NCBI GenBank assembly: GCA_013112635.1
Contig: JABFGF010000002.1
Coordinates: forward strand, 905,607 to 969,606
Length of the DNA: 64,000 bases
From: Calditrichota bacterium
GTDB lineage: Bacteria; Calditrichota; Calditrichia; Calditrichales; J004
Direction: 5' to 3'
In this document: positions 26,004-35,615 of the stretch, one piece after another
How the letters are laid out: the number at the start of each line of letters is the position of its first letter
Numbering within the stretch: position 1 is the first letter of the stretch
Position numbers and translations under genes: made by a program
Notes under the pieces: generated by a model
Seen by the model: the letters and a program-made list of their open reading frames with translations, nothing else
Database searches by the model: none
What the model was told of the DNA's origin: nothing

Positions 26004-26882
26004 TCAGGCAATCCAGCCCAAAGAAAAAATGACAGCATAGAGAAAGAGCACTTTTCCTGTATCGGCAAGGACTTTGTTTAGTGCAACGCCCCGTGTATTG
26101 CTGAAAACAAGTTTAATACCCGGAATAGCAGGAATCATTGCCAGTAAAGCCAGTGTGGAAAAATAGTTTTCATTTGTCAGGTAAACAAGAAGCAGAGGTA
26201 AAAGGCAAGCAATGCTAATGGAAAAAAAATATTCTTTTTGCGCAAAACCAATGCCAAAGCGTACAGCAAGTGTACGTTTCCCGGCCTTTGCATCGGTATT
26301 AATATCACGTAAATTATTAGCGGTTAAAATTGCAGTTGAGATAAGTCCCGGCGCTAATCCTGACAGAAGGACGACATGGTTTATTTCCAGGGTTTGGACA
26401 AAATAGGTTCCGCCAACCGCAACCGGCCCAAAGAAAATCAGTACAAAAATATCCGCCAGACCATTATAACCAAGTGGATATGGACCACCCGTATAAAGCA
26501 CGCCAAACAAAATGGATGACAATCCGATAAACAGAACCGGCAGGCCACCACGATAAATAAGATATAGCCCAATCGTAAACGCTAAAGCAAAAGTTACGAT
26601 AAAAGCCAGCTTCATTATATTTGGTTTGATAAGGCCTGCAGCTGTGGCTCTCACTGGCCCTAGTCTTTCATCGGTGTCAGCACCTTTTTTAAAATCGAAA
26701 TAATCATTGGCAAAATTGGTTCCAATCTGGATAAAAAGTGCACCAATCAGCGCAGCTAAAGCAGAAGGCAAATGAAACAGCTTATCATGAAATGCCATCG
26801 CGCTACCCATAATTACCGGTGCAGCTGCAGCGGGTAAAGTTTTGGGTCTGGTTGCATCAAACCAAATTTTTAGATTATTCAT
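26004..26882 (-). CDS. menA: 1,4-Dihydroxy-2-naphthoate prenyltransferase
   Basis: A 292-aa UbiA-family membrane prenyltransferase with about eight or nine hydrophobic segments. The two aspartate-rich motifs are present: NDYFDFKKGAD in the first cytosolic loop and NNLRDINTDAKAGKRTLA in the second, plus the MenA-type opening IWFDATRPKTLPAAAAPV. It joins the polyprenyl chain to DHNA to give demethylmenaquinone, which MenG then methylates. It is sited 5 bp from menB and 5 bp from menC. Confidence 0.95.
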   Translation of the reverse strand: MNNLKIWFDATRPKTLPAAAAPVIMGSAMAFHDKLFHLPSALAALIGALFIQIGTNFANDYFDFKKGADTDERLGPVRATAAGLIKPNIMKLAFIVTFALAFTIGLYLIYRGGLPVLFIGLSSILFGVLYTGGPYPLGYNGLADIFVLIFFGPVAVGGTYFVQTLEINHVVLLSGLAPGLISTAILTANNLRDINTDAKAGKRTLAVRFGIGFAQKEYFFSISIACLLPLLLVYLTNENYFSTLALLAMIPAIPGIKLVFSNTRGVALNKVLADTGKVLFLYAVIFSLGWIA

Positions 26883-26887
26883 ATTAG

Positions 26888-27703
26888 TTATGGGCGGCGT
26901 GTAAATTTTTTAAAATCCGGTTTACGTTTTTCAAGAAAGGCATTTTTTCCTTCCTGGCCTTCTTCACTCATATAAAAAAGCATGGTGGCATTTCCAGCCA
27001 ATTCCTGTAAACCGGCCTGTCCATCACAATCGGCATTTAGAGCTGATTTAAGCAACCGGATCGCAGTCGGTGAGTTTTGCAAAATCTCACGACACCATTG
27101 AATGGTTTCTTTTTCAAGATTCTCGTAAGGAACAACCGTATTAATCAATCCCATATCCAAAGCTTGCTGCGCATCATATTGACGGCAAAGATACCAAATC
27201 TCACGCGCTTTTTTCTGGCCGATAATACGGGCCATATAACTGGCGCCATAGCCGCCGTCGAAAGAACCGACTTTTGGGCCGGTCTGGCCAAAAACAGCAT
27301 TTTCAGCTGCGATGGTCAAATCACAAATAAGGTGTAAAACGTGGCCGCCGCCAATCGCGTATCCTGCAACCATTGCAATAACAGGTTTTGGACAGGTACG
27401 GATTTGCCGTTGAAAATCGAGCACATTTAAACGATGGACGCCATCATCTCCGGCATAACCGGCTTCTTTTCTAACACGCTGATCACCGCCGGAACAAAAA
27501 GCCTTTTCGCCTTCGCCGGTTAAGATAATGACACCAACTTCCTCATCCTGGCGTGCATCTTCAAAAGCGTGGCTCATTTCCTGAACGGTTAAAGGACGAA
27601 AAGCATTGCGTACTTCGGGCCGGTTAATTGTTATTTTAGCTATTCCTTCAGCTTTATGAAATTTAATATCGGTATAATCGCCAACAGCGGACCATTCTGG
27701 CAT
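26888..27703 (-). CDS. menB: 1,4-Dihydroxy-2-naphthoyl-CoA synthase
   Basis: A 271-aa crotonase-family enzyme that cyclises o-succinylbenzoyl-CoA. MenB hallmarks are visible: [21 protein letters not shown], the oxyanion segment [11 protein letters not shown], the [14 protein letters not shown] helix and the tyrosine/glycine loop [16 protein letters not shown] that distinguishes MenB from ordinary enoyl-CoA hydratases. The C-terminal [17 protein letters not shown] tail is normal. Length is standard. A GGGGGAGAAATG leader supplies a strong ribosome site. Confidence 0.97.
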   Translation of the reverse strand: MPEWSAVGDYTDIKFHKAEGIAKITINRPEVRNAFRPLTVQEMSHAFEDARQDEEVGVIILTGEGEKAFCSGGDQRVRKEAGYAGDDGVHRLNVLDFQRQIRTCPKPVIAMVAGYAIGGGHVLHLICDLTIAAENAVFGQTGPKVGSFDGGYGASYMARIIGQKKAREIWYLCRQYDAQQALDMGLINTVVPYENLEKETIQWCREILQNSPTAIRLLKSALNADCDGQAGLQELAGNATMLFYMSEEGQEGKNAFLEKRKPDFKKFTRRP

Positions 27704-27733
27704 TTCTCCCCCAATAATTTTTTTTGATGAAAT

Positions 27734-28591
27734 TTAAGATTTGTTGTGTGTTGTCAAAGATAACACCTGAAGCAGATGTTCTGCAAATTGTTTGGATTTT
27801 TCAAAATGGATATTATGTCCGCAATTCTTGAATATTTTTAAATCAAGATGTGGGTTTTTTAGTTTTATCTGATTCATTAATGCAAGATATTTTTTATCAT
27901 TTTCTCCACAGATTAGGTTTACCGGCATTTTAAGTTTTGCCAGTTTTTCCATTAAATAAGGTTGCCGCCCCGGACTAAAGGAATCCAAAGCTTTTGCCAG
28001 CAATGTGGGATTGTTTTTTTTGCGACTTTCAAAAAGATTTGGAAAATCCGGGTGATTTTTAATTCCGGAAAATAACGGAAGGTCGTACCAGCTTTCCAGA
28101 AACTGGTCAAATGATTGTTCTTGTATTTTCTTTGCTAACAATTTATCATTTTGAAGCCGTGCTTTTCTATCATCAATATTTTCGATTCCGGGAGAGGCCG
28201 ATTCTAAAATAAGTTTTGAAACAAGATGCGGATATTTTATTGTGAAGTACAAAGCCAGCCGTCCACCCATTGAATATCCCACCAAAGAAATGGGTTTTAC
28301 CCCCAAGTGGTTTACTAGCTCAGAAAGGTTTTGGGAAAAAGAATCAAAGGACCAAAGATTATCTAATTGGTTTTGATTATTTGAATTGCCATGCCCGGGA
28401 AGGTCAATTGCGATACAATAATATTTTTTAGACAAGGAGGAAATAGTTTTGTCCCAATCAAGAGAGTGTCCTAAAAAACCATGAAGAAATAAAACGGGAG
28501 GATATTCTTTGTTTCCAACTATTCTATAAGAAAAACCTAACTTATGATTTTTGATAAAAATTTCTTCCAAATTTATGTTATCAGTTCGCAT
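27734..28591 (-). CDS. menH: 2-Succinyl-6-hydroxy-2,4-cyclohexadiene-1-carboxylate synthase-like hydrolase
   Basis: A 285-aa alpha/beta-hydrolase with the HGFLGHSLDWD oxyanion segment, the nucleophile elbow VGYSMGGRLALYF and a C-terminal catalytic histidine (NCGHNIHFEKS). These are MenH features, and the gene sits inside the men cluster between menD and menB, so elimination of pyruvate from SEPHCHC is the expected role. It overlaps the preceding small gene by 19 bp. As with all MenH proteins, sequence alone could fit another hydrolase; context decides. Confidence 0.9.
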   Translation of the reverse strand: MRTDNINLEEIFIKNHKLGFSYRIVGNKEYPPVLFLHGFLGHSLDWDKTISSLSKKYYCIAIDLPGHGNSNNQNQLDNLWSFDSFSQNLSELVNHLGVKPISLVGYSMGGRLALYFTIKYPHLVSKLILESASPGIENIDDRKARLQNDKLLAKKIQEQSFDQFLESWYDLPLFSGIKNHPDFPNLFESRKKNNPTLLAKALDSFSPGRQPYLMEKLAKLKMPVNLICGENDKKYLALMNQIKLKNPHLDLKIFKNCGHNIHFEKSKQFAEHLLQVLSLTTHNKS

Positions 28592-29088
28592 GATTTAAAC
28601 AGGCCAAGAATGATAACAATAATAAAATATCCAAATAAAAGATATCCGAATCCTGCCTTTAAAAAACTTTTTATTTTGCTTTCAGGTTGGCTATCCCAGT
28701 AATTATTATTTATAGGACTTCTAATGGTTTCCGGAAATCCAATCTTTGCTAATTCTTTTGCTACAAGTGGTGGGTAATCGCTCAAATTTTTTAGTTGAGC
28801 TGCCTTTGGAAAAATGCTATAAACCTGTTTTATTCCATTTTTTAGGAATTTCTTTTTAAAAAGTTGGACTGATTGAAAATACTCCTGTTTTTCAACTCCT
28901 GATAAAAACAAAAACCGCCCAGCTTCTACCAAGTCAGACATTTTTAATAGAATAATCCCATAATTCTCATAAATTTCTGCATTGTATCCATACGTGCCTA
29001 TTGCGCTTTGGAGAATTTCTTTGGCGCGCCAAAGGCTCCCATTATCCATTTCTGTTTTTGCTTTTAGAAGTGTTTTTTCAATTGCCAT
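28573..29088 (-). CDS. Small TPR-like protein with C-terminal membrane anchor in the men operon
   Basis: A 171-aa protein opening with a TPR-like helical pair (LWRAKEILQSAIGTYGYNAEIYENYGIILLKMSD) and ending in one membrane segment (GYLLFGYFIIVIILGLF). The opening resembles the DUF6584-type proteins (tail-anchored repeat proteins of unknown function) as I remember them. It lies between menD (11 bp away) and menH (19-bp overlap), an unusual partner for a men operon. It may tether MenD/MenH to the membrane where MenA works, but this is inference. No enzyme motif is seen. Confidence 0.75.
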   Translation of the reverse strand: MAIEKTLLKAKTEMDNGSLWRAKEILQSAIGTYGYNAEIYENYGIILLKMSDLVEAGRFLFLSGVEKQEYFQSVQLFKKKFLKNGIKQVYSIFPKAAQLKNLSDYPPLVAKELAKIGFPETIRSPINNNYWDSQPESKIKSFLKAGFGYLLFGYFIIVIILGLFKSCELIT

Positions 29089-29099
29089 ATGAATAACTT

Positions 29100-30848
29100 T
29101 TAAGAAAATTGTAAATCATTTTGTAGTTTTTTATGAAGCAAAAAGTTGTCATTTCTATTTGTCCGAACTTCAATTATGGTTGACTTTTTTCCTTCCTGGC
29201 AAGTCTTGTAATTTTCTGCAAATTGATTCACAGAGCCGGGTTGAAAATAAGCCAGTCCAAATAGTTCAACTGCCTTTTTAAAGGTCAGGTTATGCGGAGT
29301 TCCAAAATTTTCCTCAAAAACATCGGTATGTTCGGCAATGGGTAAAAAAGAAAAAATTCCGCCACCCTGATTATTGATAAGAATTATGGTAAGCGGAAAA
29401 TCATTTTTAGAAACCATGGCCAGTGAATTCATGTCATGCAAAAAAGCCAGATCGCCAATTATCAAAGTTGCTGGTTTTTTTGATCCGCATGCAAAACCAA
29501 TTGCTGAAGCTATGGTTCCATCAATCCCACTTGCACCACGGTTAGATCCGATTTTAACGTACTCATTCCCGGGAACTGCAAACATATCCATATCACGAAC
29601 AGGCATACTCGAGGCAAGGAACAAAGCTGAATCAGGAAGAATTTTTTCCGATATTATTCGGGCTACAGAAACTTCATTTATTTGAACTTGTAACTTATCA
29701 AAATTTTTTAAGTGTTTAATTATTTTTAAGTTTTGATTAAGAAGACTTTTAATGAAGCTTTCATTGGTTTTTTTCGAAACTTGCGGAAGAATTATTTTTA
29801 CAAATTCATTAATTGCAAGTTGAATGCGCAGAGAAACATTCTTTGCAGGGTCGATTGTTTTTTCTGTTTCAAGAATATGAATGTGTTGGCCTTGATGTTT
29901 TTCCAGAAACTGAAGCAATCTTTTGGATACAAATTGTCCACCGAAATGAAGTATAGGTAAATTAGAAAGTTTCTCCTTTAGGGAGCCGGATAAAAACAAT
30001 TGATCGAAATGATTAATTATATTTTCGGAAGGAGACAATCTTAAACCTGATGTGATATCAGCAAAAACAGGCCAGTTCAGTTTTTTAGATAATTGAAGGA
30101 CAGCTTGCTGGTCACTTTTGTTTTCACATCTTCCTGCCAGGATAATTCCTTCTAAAGAATCTTCAATTGTTGAAACAATATTTTGTAAATCTTTATTAGG
30201 GATATCAAGAGATTTTGCGGCAAGTTTCTTATAAGGTGTATTTGAAATTAACCAGTGATTAATAGTATTTAAATAATCGGGAGACCAATCTATTTTTTTA
30301 GGTTCAAGTGGTTCGCGAAACATACAATTCAAATGCACAGGGCCGGGATTGATTCCGGATGAGAATTCAGCGACGTCATCAATTTTTGTTAAAACAAAAG
30401 AAGCGTTTTCACTTTCACCGGGGCAGGGAAGATCAAAAAAGAAACGCGGATAATCTCCAAAAAGCTTAACCTGGTTTATGGTTTGGTTTGCGCCGGTATT
30501 GCGTAGTTCGGTTGGCCGGTCAGCAGAAAGGATAATCATGGGAATATATTCCTGGGATGCTTCAATCACTGCCGGGTAATAATTGGCAGCAGCAGTTCCG
30601 GATGTACAAATTAGTACGGCCGGTTTCCGATTAGCACGGGCAAAACCTAAGGCATGGAAAGCAGCGCCTCGTTCATCATAAATGATTTTAGTGTTAGTTT
30701 TTGGATGGCGTGCTGCAGCAATTGTTAGTGGTGTTGATCGCGAACCTGGGGATATACAAAAATAGTCAATCCCATGCCGAACCAATTCCTCAATTATAAG
30801 ATTGGCCCAAAGGATATTAATATTTTCTGAGGATTGGATTTGGCTCAT
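29100..30848 (-). CDS. menD: SEPHCHC synthase (MenD)
   Basis: A 582-aa thiamine-diphosphate enzyme combining isochorismate and 2-oxoglutarate. It has the opening SPGSRSTPLTIAAARHP, the cofactor-activating glutamate in YDERGAAFHALG, and the ThDP-Mg motif GDLAFLHDMN ending NNQGGGIFSF. The IGSNRGASGIDGTIASA segment is the MenD-specific active-site loop. Length is usual. There is no clear ribosome site before the ATG. It begins 50 bp after menF. Confidence 0.96.
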   Translation of the reverse strand: MSQIQSSENINILWANLIIEELVRHGIDYFCISPGSRSTPLTIAAARHPKTNTKIIYDERGAAFHALGFARANRKPAVLICTSGTAAANYYPAVIEASQEYIPMIILSADRPTELRNTGANQTINQVKLFGDYPRFFFDLPCPGESENASFVLTKIDDVAEFSSGINPGPVHLNCMFREPLEPKKIDWSPDYLNTINHWLISNTPYKKLAAKSLDIPNKDLQNIVSTIEDSLEGIILAGRCENKSDQQAVLQLSKKLNWPVFADITSGLRLSPSENIINHFDQLFLSGSLKEKLSNLPILHFGGQFVSKRLLQFLEKHQGQHIHILETEKTIDPAKNVSLRIQLAINEFVKIILPQVSKKTNESFIKSLLNQNLKIIKHLKNFDKLQVQINEVSVARIISEKILPDSALFLASSMPVRDMDMFAVPGNEYVKIGSNRGASGIDGTIASAIGFACGSKKPATLIIGDLAFLHDMNSLAMVSKNDFPLTIILINNQGGGIFSFLPIAEHTDVFEENFGTPHNLTFKKAVELFGLAYFQPGSVNQFAENYKTCQEGKKSTIIEVRTNRNDNFLLHKKLQNDLQFS

Positions 30849-30898
30849 GGTGCATGTTCCATTTTGAGAAATGCAGGAAGGATTAAGGAGACTTTGTT

Positions 30899-32344
30899 TT
30901 AACGTGTAACATGCAACCCGGAATCCGTTTTTACAGTTTGAGGCTGATCAATTTCTTTCAACGCATTCATAAAACCGGAAATTTTTGTTTCAATTTCTTC
31001 CCATTCACTTTGAGAATCAGAGCCCTCAACAATGCCTGCTCCGGAGTAAAGATATAGCTCGTCTTCATGGACAAGCCCCGATCGTATTGCAACTGCAAAT
31101 TCCGCTTTATCTTTGCCTATCCAGCCAACAGGCCCTGCATACCATCCACGATCAAATTGCTCAATTCTTTCAATCTCGCTAATGGATTTTTGTGATGGTA
31201 CTCCGCCAACAGCAGGAGTTGGATGTAAATTTTCCAGGATATCACAGTCTTGCACATCATCTTTTATTTTGCCGGAAAACTGCATCAATAAATGTTGCAG
31301 GCGGGACAGTTTTAAAATGGAGAGTTTTTCTTGTTCGATAATATTCGTGCACAATTTTTTTAAGGCACCTCTAATACTATCCACTACAAAGCGGTGTTCG
31401 CGGATATCCTTTTCGCAGTTAAGCAAATCATTTTCAAACTTTATATCTTCATTTGTTGTTGTGCCTCGTTTACGGGTTCCTGCAACAGCTTCAGTATGGA
31501 TCTGGTTTTCATGCCGGCAATAAAGCTGTTCCGGTGTTCCTCCAATAAAGGCCACATCTTTCTTTGGCTGAAAACAAAAATAATAAGCGCGGTGATTATT
31601 TAATCTCAAGCGCCAAAGTAACTCAATAGGATCAATGCTTTCACCAAACTTTAAAGTGGTTTTTCGAGCTAAAACAATTTTATCAAGATTTGTTTCATGG
31701 AATGCAGTTAGCGCTTCTTCGATGTTGTTTTTCCACCCATCAAAGTCAGGGAAATCTATCCGGTTTGTTACCTTGGGGAAGTCATGCGATTGTGCCGCTT
31801 GATTGAATTGTATCTCTTTAAGTTCGTTTAAAGCTGTCTCAACAATTTTGCTTACTTCTTCGCCTGTATGAACCAGCAAATTACAAATAAAATATGTTTC
31901 AGTTCCCTTGCGAAACAGTTCAAACTTTGGAACAATAAAACGGTATGAAGTAAAAGCCTGCCATTTAAAATCAGAGTTATGCCTGCGGTTAAAGCGCATT
32001 CCGCCATAGTAGCGCACATCTTCAACAGTATCGCCCAAATATTCTTTTAACCTGGAAAAAAGCGCATGATAATCGGGCATCAATGATCCGGAAATAATAT
32101 CTGCTTCACCAAGACCGGCCATTTCAAATTTGCCTTCACGATCCCGCCAATAGGTTTTTATTTCAAAGGATTGTTGTCTAAGCCACTGAATAATATCGAG
32201 TCCGTCTATACTAACCTGTAAACGAATAAAACGATGATCAAGCGACGACTCTGTTAAAAACAGTGATAATTTATCCGCTAACCGATCTTTCGCTGTAGAT
32301 AGTAACCCTGAAATATTTTCGTTCATAAACTGCCTGGATCCCAT
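30899..32344 (-). CDS. menF: Isochorismate synthase (menaquinone type)
   Basis: A 481-aa chorismate-utilising enzyme. The C-terminal domain shows KIVLARKTTLKFG, EAVAGTRKRG, LHPTPAVGGVP, and GWYAGPVGWIGKDKAEFAVAIRSG, the set typical of MenF/EntC rather than anthranilate synthase. It converts chorismate to isochorismate, the entry step of the pathway. The start is uncertain: an internal ATG at 32326 (MNENISG) follows an AGGCAG and is also possible. The gap from menG is 6 bp if the first ATG is used. Confidence 0.94.
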   Translation of the reverse strand: MGSRQFMNENISGLLSTAKDRLADKLSLFLTESSLDHRFIRLQVSIDGLDIIQWLRQQSFEIKTYWRDREGKFEMAGLGEADIISGSLMPDYHALFSRLKEYLGDTVEDVRYYGGMRFNRRHNSDFKWQAFTSYRFIVPKFELFRKGTETYFICNLLVHTGEEVSKIVETALNELKEIQFNQAAQSHDFPKVTNRIDFPDFDGWKNNIEEALTAFHETNLDKIVLARKTTLKFGESIDPIELLWRLRLNNHRAYYFCFQPKKDVAFIGGTPEQLYCRHENQIHTEAVAGTRKRGTTTNEDIKFENDLLNCEKDIREHRFVVDSIRGALKKLCTNIIEQEKLSILKLSRLQHLLMQFSGKIKDDVQDCDILENLHPTPAVGGVPSQKSISEIERIEQFDRGWYAGPVGWIGKDKAEFAVAIRSGLVHEDELYLYSGAGIVEGSDSQSEWEEIETKISGFMNALKEIDQPQTVKTDSGLHVTR

Positions 32345-32350
32345 TTTCAG

Positions 32351-33097
32351 TTATTCTTTATCGCCCTGATAAATAGATGCAATGCCAAAAGTAAGTGTCT
32401 GGTATTTCACATTATTAAACCCGTTACGCTGTAAAACTTCACAAAACTTATCGCCATAAGGGAAAGATTCGACACTTTGGTTTAAATAATTATAGGCATA
32501 ACTATCACCGGAAATTGCTCCGCCAATAAATGGTAAGATTTTTCTAAAATAAAAAAGATACAATTTTTTCATCAGGATATTTTGAGGAAGAGAGAACTCT
32601 AAAATAAGTACCCGTCCACCTGGTTTTAATACCCTGTACATATTTTGAATTCCAAGGTCAAGGTCGTTTACATTCCGGATTCCAAAAGAAATTGTGGCTA
32701 CATCAAAGGTGCCTTCATTAAACTGGATGTCCGTTGCATTTCCCTGATGGAGTTCAATTTTATCATCAAGATTTAACTTTTTGATTTTTGGGCGGCCAAA
32801 CTCAAGCATCTTCACGGCCATATCAATGCCGATGGACTTTGAAATTTTATTTTTTGGAGATTTTTTTAAAAGGGAAATGAGAACATCACCTGTACCTGTA
32901 GCCACATCTAATACAACCAGGTTGTTGCGGTTTGGTAAAAAACGGGTGAGTTTATTTCGCCAGGCTACATCTTGCCGGAAAGACAACAACCGGTTTAGCA
33001 AGTCATACCTGTGTGCAATACGGTCGAACATAACCCAAACATTTTTACGGGTTTCTTCAACCTTTACAGGAGCATGTGTATTATTTTCAATTGTCAT
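32351..33097 (-). CDS. menG: Demethylmenaquinone methyltransferase
   Basis: A 248-aa class I SAM methyltransferase of the UbiE/MenG family: FDRIAHRYDLLNRLLSF at the N-terminus, motif I VLDVATGTGDVLISL, the FGIRNVNDLDLGIQNMYRVLKPGG signature and LEFSLP. It performs the last step, C-methylation of demethylmenaquinol. As first gene of the minus-strand men cluster it should lie closest to the operon promoter in 33098-33347. No ribosome site is visible before the ATG. It could also methylate a ubiquinone precursor, but the men context argues for menaquinone. Confidence 0.94.
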   Translation of the reverse strand: MTIENNTHAPVKVEETRKNVWVMFDRIAHRYDLLNRLLSFRQDVAWRNKLTRFLPNRNNLVVLDVATGTGDVLISLLKKSPKNKISKSIGIDMAVKMLEFGRPKIKKLNLDDKIELHQGNATDIQFNEGTFDVATISFGIRNVNDLDLGIQNMYRVLKPGGRVLILEFSLPQNILMKKLYLFYFRKILPFIGGAISGDSYAYNYLNQSVESFPYGDKFCEVLQRNGFNNVKYQTLTFGIASIYQGDKE

Positions 33098-33347
33098 TAA
33101 AAGAATTTCATTTTGTTAAACCTTCCAATTTATCCAAAATATTCAATCTGGGCAAATCTTAACCGGACTTGTTTAAAGCATCCTCTATTTTGATAAAAAA
33201 TGAAAATGGAAACAGGTTCTATATAATTTTAAAACTAACTGTTAACAAAACATGCAAATTATGCTTTTATTGATTCAATAATTACGTAAATTAAGATAGT
33301 TAGAGTTGGCATGAAAAAATTAAACTCAAATAACAGGAGGCTAAAGG
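33098..33347. other. Divergent promoter region of the men cluster and an outer-membrane gene
   Basis: This 250-bp AT-rich spacer separates two divergent transcription units. A strong AGGAGG lies before 33348. No convincing promoter boxes, repeats or structured element were found. Confidence 0.5.
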
Positions 33348-34034
33348 ATGGTTTTTCAAAAGTGTTTTAAATTAAGTCTATTATTTTTCGTACTTTTAAG
33401 TTTTGGTTTGCATGCTCAGGATAGTACCTCAGAAAATTCACGAACAAATAAGCTCCAGTTTTATTTAGTTAATGGCTTGGATATTTCTTATTCAGACCTA
33501 TCATTGTCATTTCCTTTACGGTACAATTTTTTTATTACAGGAGCTTACGACAATCGTGATGCCCAGGAAAAAGATATGCACATAATAAGTGACTCAAATT
33601 TATATAAGCAAAATTATATATTTAAAGGATTTAATTACAAAATAAGTTCAAAAATCCTATATATAAATTTTTTGTATGAAACGAAATCTTTTAAATCCTA
33701 CTTTGGAATAGGCCCTATTGTATCATTTAAAAGAAGCCATGCAAATTATATTTCTAAATATGTTGGAGATAATTCTTTTGATTCGAATAAATTTGAAAAT
33801 GATGTTTGGTCAAATAGCTATGAAGTAGGGTTGTCTACTCTTATCGGGATAGAGGCAAAACTAATTGATCTTATTGCTCTTTTTGCTGAATATGATCTTG
33901 ACTTTTTGTATAACTTTGTTGAAAGAAAGGTACATAATAGAGATAAGAGCTCTACTAGAAAATATCTACGGGAAGAGGATAATTATCAAATAAGTTTGAG
34001 TAATGTAAAGCTAGGTGTGTCGGTTTTTTTTTAG
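33348..34034 (+). CDS. Exported outer-membrane beta-barrel-like protein
   Basis: A 228-aa protein with a signal peptide (MVFQKCFKLSLLFFVLLSFGLHAQ) and alternating aromatic beta-strands through the mature part, ending in LGVSVFF with a terminal phenylalanine, the usual BAM-recognised end of outer-membrane barrels. Strong AGGAGG ribosome site. It is a single-gene unit followed by a hairpin terminator. No family could be named. Confidence 0.8.
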   Translation: MVFQKCFKLSLLFFVLLSFGLHAQDSTSENSRTNKLQFYLVNGLDISYSDLSLSFPLRYNFFITGAYDNRDAQEKDMHIISDSNLYKQNYIFKGFNYKISSKILYINFLYETKSFKSYFGIGPIVSFKRSHANYISKYVGDNSFDSNKFENDVWSNSYEVGLSTLIGIEAKLIDLIALFAEYDLDFLYNFVERKVHNRDKSSTRKYLREEDNYQISLSNVKLGVSVFF

Positions 34035-34045
34035 GAATAAAATAA

Positions 34046-34080
34046 TCATGCAGAGAGAGTATCTCTGCATGACTGTTTTG
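34046..34080. terminator. Bidirectional hairpin between convergent genes
   Basis: TCATGCAGAGA (34046-34056) and TCTCTGCATGA (34062-34072) form a perfect 11-bp stem with a 5-nt loop, located between the convergent genes ending at 34034 and 34089. A short TTTT follows on the plus strand. Confidence 0.75.
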
Positions 34081-34088
34081 AATGTGTT

Positions 34089-35003
34089 TTAATTTCCTTG
34101 TTTAAAACCTCCAAACCCTTCGCGCATTTTGTCTTCCATCTTAGTTCTTTTAAAACCAGCCGGGGGAGTAAACGTCCCCGGTTTATGGGTTGTTTTTTCA
34201 ATTGAGTAAACTTCGTCATAATTAACGCTGCCTTGTCCGCGCATCATGTTTATTTCAACATCAACCTGGTGTACCGGCCAGCCTTTTATTTTTTCCCAAA
34301 CCGGACTTTTTGAATTTTGCATATCACCCATTGATAATTCCATTTCTTTAAACATGCGCTGAAGCTCAGCATACTGTGTTGATGCCCAAATTTGTTCCAT
34401 TTTGTTTTTCTTACTGACGATATATTCCGCACAGCTAAACGTATTTATAGTTTTAGTTTTTCCTGTAGCATTAACATCTGCTTTTTCTTCTGCACCCGGC
34501 ATATTACCGCTTTGCATAGCTTCTATTTTTTTGCGGGTTTCAGGTGGAAGTTTATCTAAGTATGCGCCCATTCCCTGCATTTTTGTAGCCATTTGTTTTT
34601 GCATTTGGTCACGCATCTTTTTCATTTTTTCTATATCAACCTCCATGTACTCCTTTTTTGCCCAAAATATTGAGTACATAATTTTAGTTTCCAAATTCAT
34701 GATTACTGACAATTTTCCATCTTCATCCTGCGTGTCAAAGCGAAACTTTTTTCCATCCACATAAATTTTTCCTTCTTCAACAGTAGGGTTTACGCCTTTG
34801 GCTTTTGCAGCTTTTATCGCTTGAGGAAAAGTAAGCCCAAAATAATAAGAAGAGGCTTTTTCCAGATTGCCATCACCACTGAAAATTTTCATCATTTCTT
34901 CGGTTTCCAGTGTAAAACTGTGTTGCTTTCCCAGATAGCTTTGGGCATTTAAAACGGAGGCTGTAAATAATAATATAAAAATTACGGATACTTTTTTAAA
35001 CAT
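34089..35003 (-). CDS. Exported DUF4412-like protein
   Basis: A 304-aa protein with a signal peptide (MFKKVSVIFILLFTASVLNAQ). The body alternates beta-strands (KIYVDGKKFRFDTQDEDGK, SVIMNLETKIMYSIFWAKKEYMEV) with a methionine/lysine-rich helical stretch (KMKKMRDQMQKQMATKMQG) and a C-terminal PPAGFKRTKM. This is the pattern of the DUF4412 family, exported proteins of unknown function. AAGGGG lies before the ATG. It overlaps the GNAT gene by 8 bp and is translated from the same transcript. Confidence 0.8.
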   Translation of the reverse strand: MFKKVSVIFILLFTASVLNAQSYLGKQHSFTLETEEMMKIFSGDGNLEKASSYYFGLTFPQAIKAAKAKGVNPTVEEGKIYVDGKKFRFDTQDEDGKLSVIMNLETKIMYSIFWAKKEYMEVDIEKMKKMRDQMQKQMATKMQGMGAYLDKLPPETRKKIEAMQSGNMPGAEEKADVNATGKTKTINTFSCAEYIVSKKNKMEQIWASTQYAELQRMFKEMELSMGDMQNSKSPVWEKIKGWPVHQVDVEINMMRGQGSVNYDEVYSIEKTTHKPGTFTPPAGFKRTKMEDKMREGFGGFKQGN

Positions 35004-35547
35004 GGTGACCCCTTTCTAAAAAGTCGGTTTTATTAAGTTCAAAACGGATAATACCTTTTTGTTTGGTATTTCCTGCAAGTCGAAAATAATTTTTTTCTAA
35101 AACACGAATGGATGGCCTTAATCCTACCATTGTGTGTGCTACAATTTTTTTCACAGATTTATTGGAAAAGGCCCATTCAATTAAACCTTTAGCCGCTTCT
35201 GTTGCAATACCCCGTTTGTGGTAAAGTCCGATAACTGAGTACCCGATTTCAACCTCGCCCTTATCATTGGGAATGCCTTTGAACCCGCCATCACCAACTA
35301 AAATATCTTTCTTATCACTTTTGTTTTTTAAAAGAAAATACCACATTCCCCAGCCTAAATCATTGGGGTGGTTTTTTACAAAATTTAAGTAAAACTCCTG
35401 TGATAACTCATCATTTAAAGGTGGTGGCCAGTTATAAGGTTTTTGGACATTTAATAATTCAGCAAGTTCATTTGGGTTATTTATATCAGCTTCAATTAAC
35501 TGCTGCGTAGCCGGGATAAGCTTTAAACGGTTTAGGTCAAGTATCAT
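34996..35547 (-). CDS. GNAT-family N-acetyltransferase (RimJ/RimL type)
   Basis: A 183-aa acetyltransferase: the opening RLKLIPATQQLIEAD, the beta-4 segment GEVEIGYSVIGLYHKRGIATEAAKGLIEWAF holding the acetyl-CoA pyrophosphate loop, and the RPSIRVLEKNYFRLAG region are standard for RimJ/RimL-type GNATs. The acceptor is unknown. Its last codons overlap the next gene by 8 bp. No ribosome site is evident. Confidence 0.9.
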   Translation of the reverse strand: MILDLNRLKLIPATQQLIEADINNPNELAELLNVQKPYNWPPPLNDELSQEFYLNFVKNHPNDLGWGMWYFLLKNKSDKKDILVGDGGFKGIPNDKGEVEIGYSVIGLYHKRGIATEAAKGLIEWAFSNKSVKKIVAHTMVGLRPSIRVLEKNYFRLAGNTKQKGIIRFELNKTDFLERGHHV

Positions 35548-35615
35548 TTGGGGATGGTTTTAAATAGACTTACAGAGCATACAAAAAGCTGTGAAAAACT
35601 GCAAGCGCGGATGTC

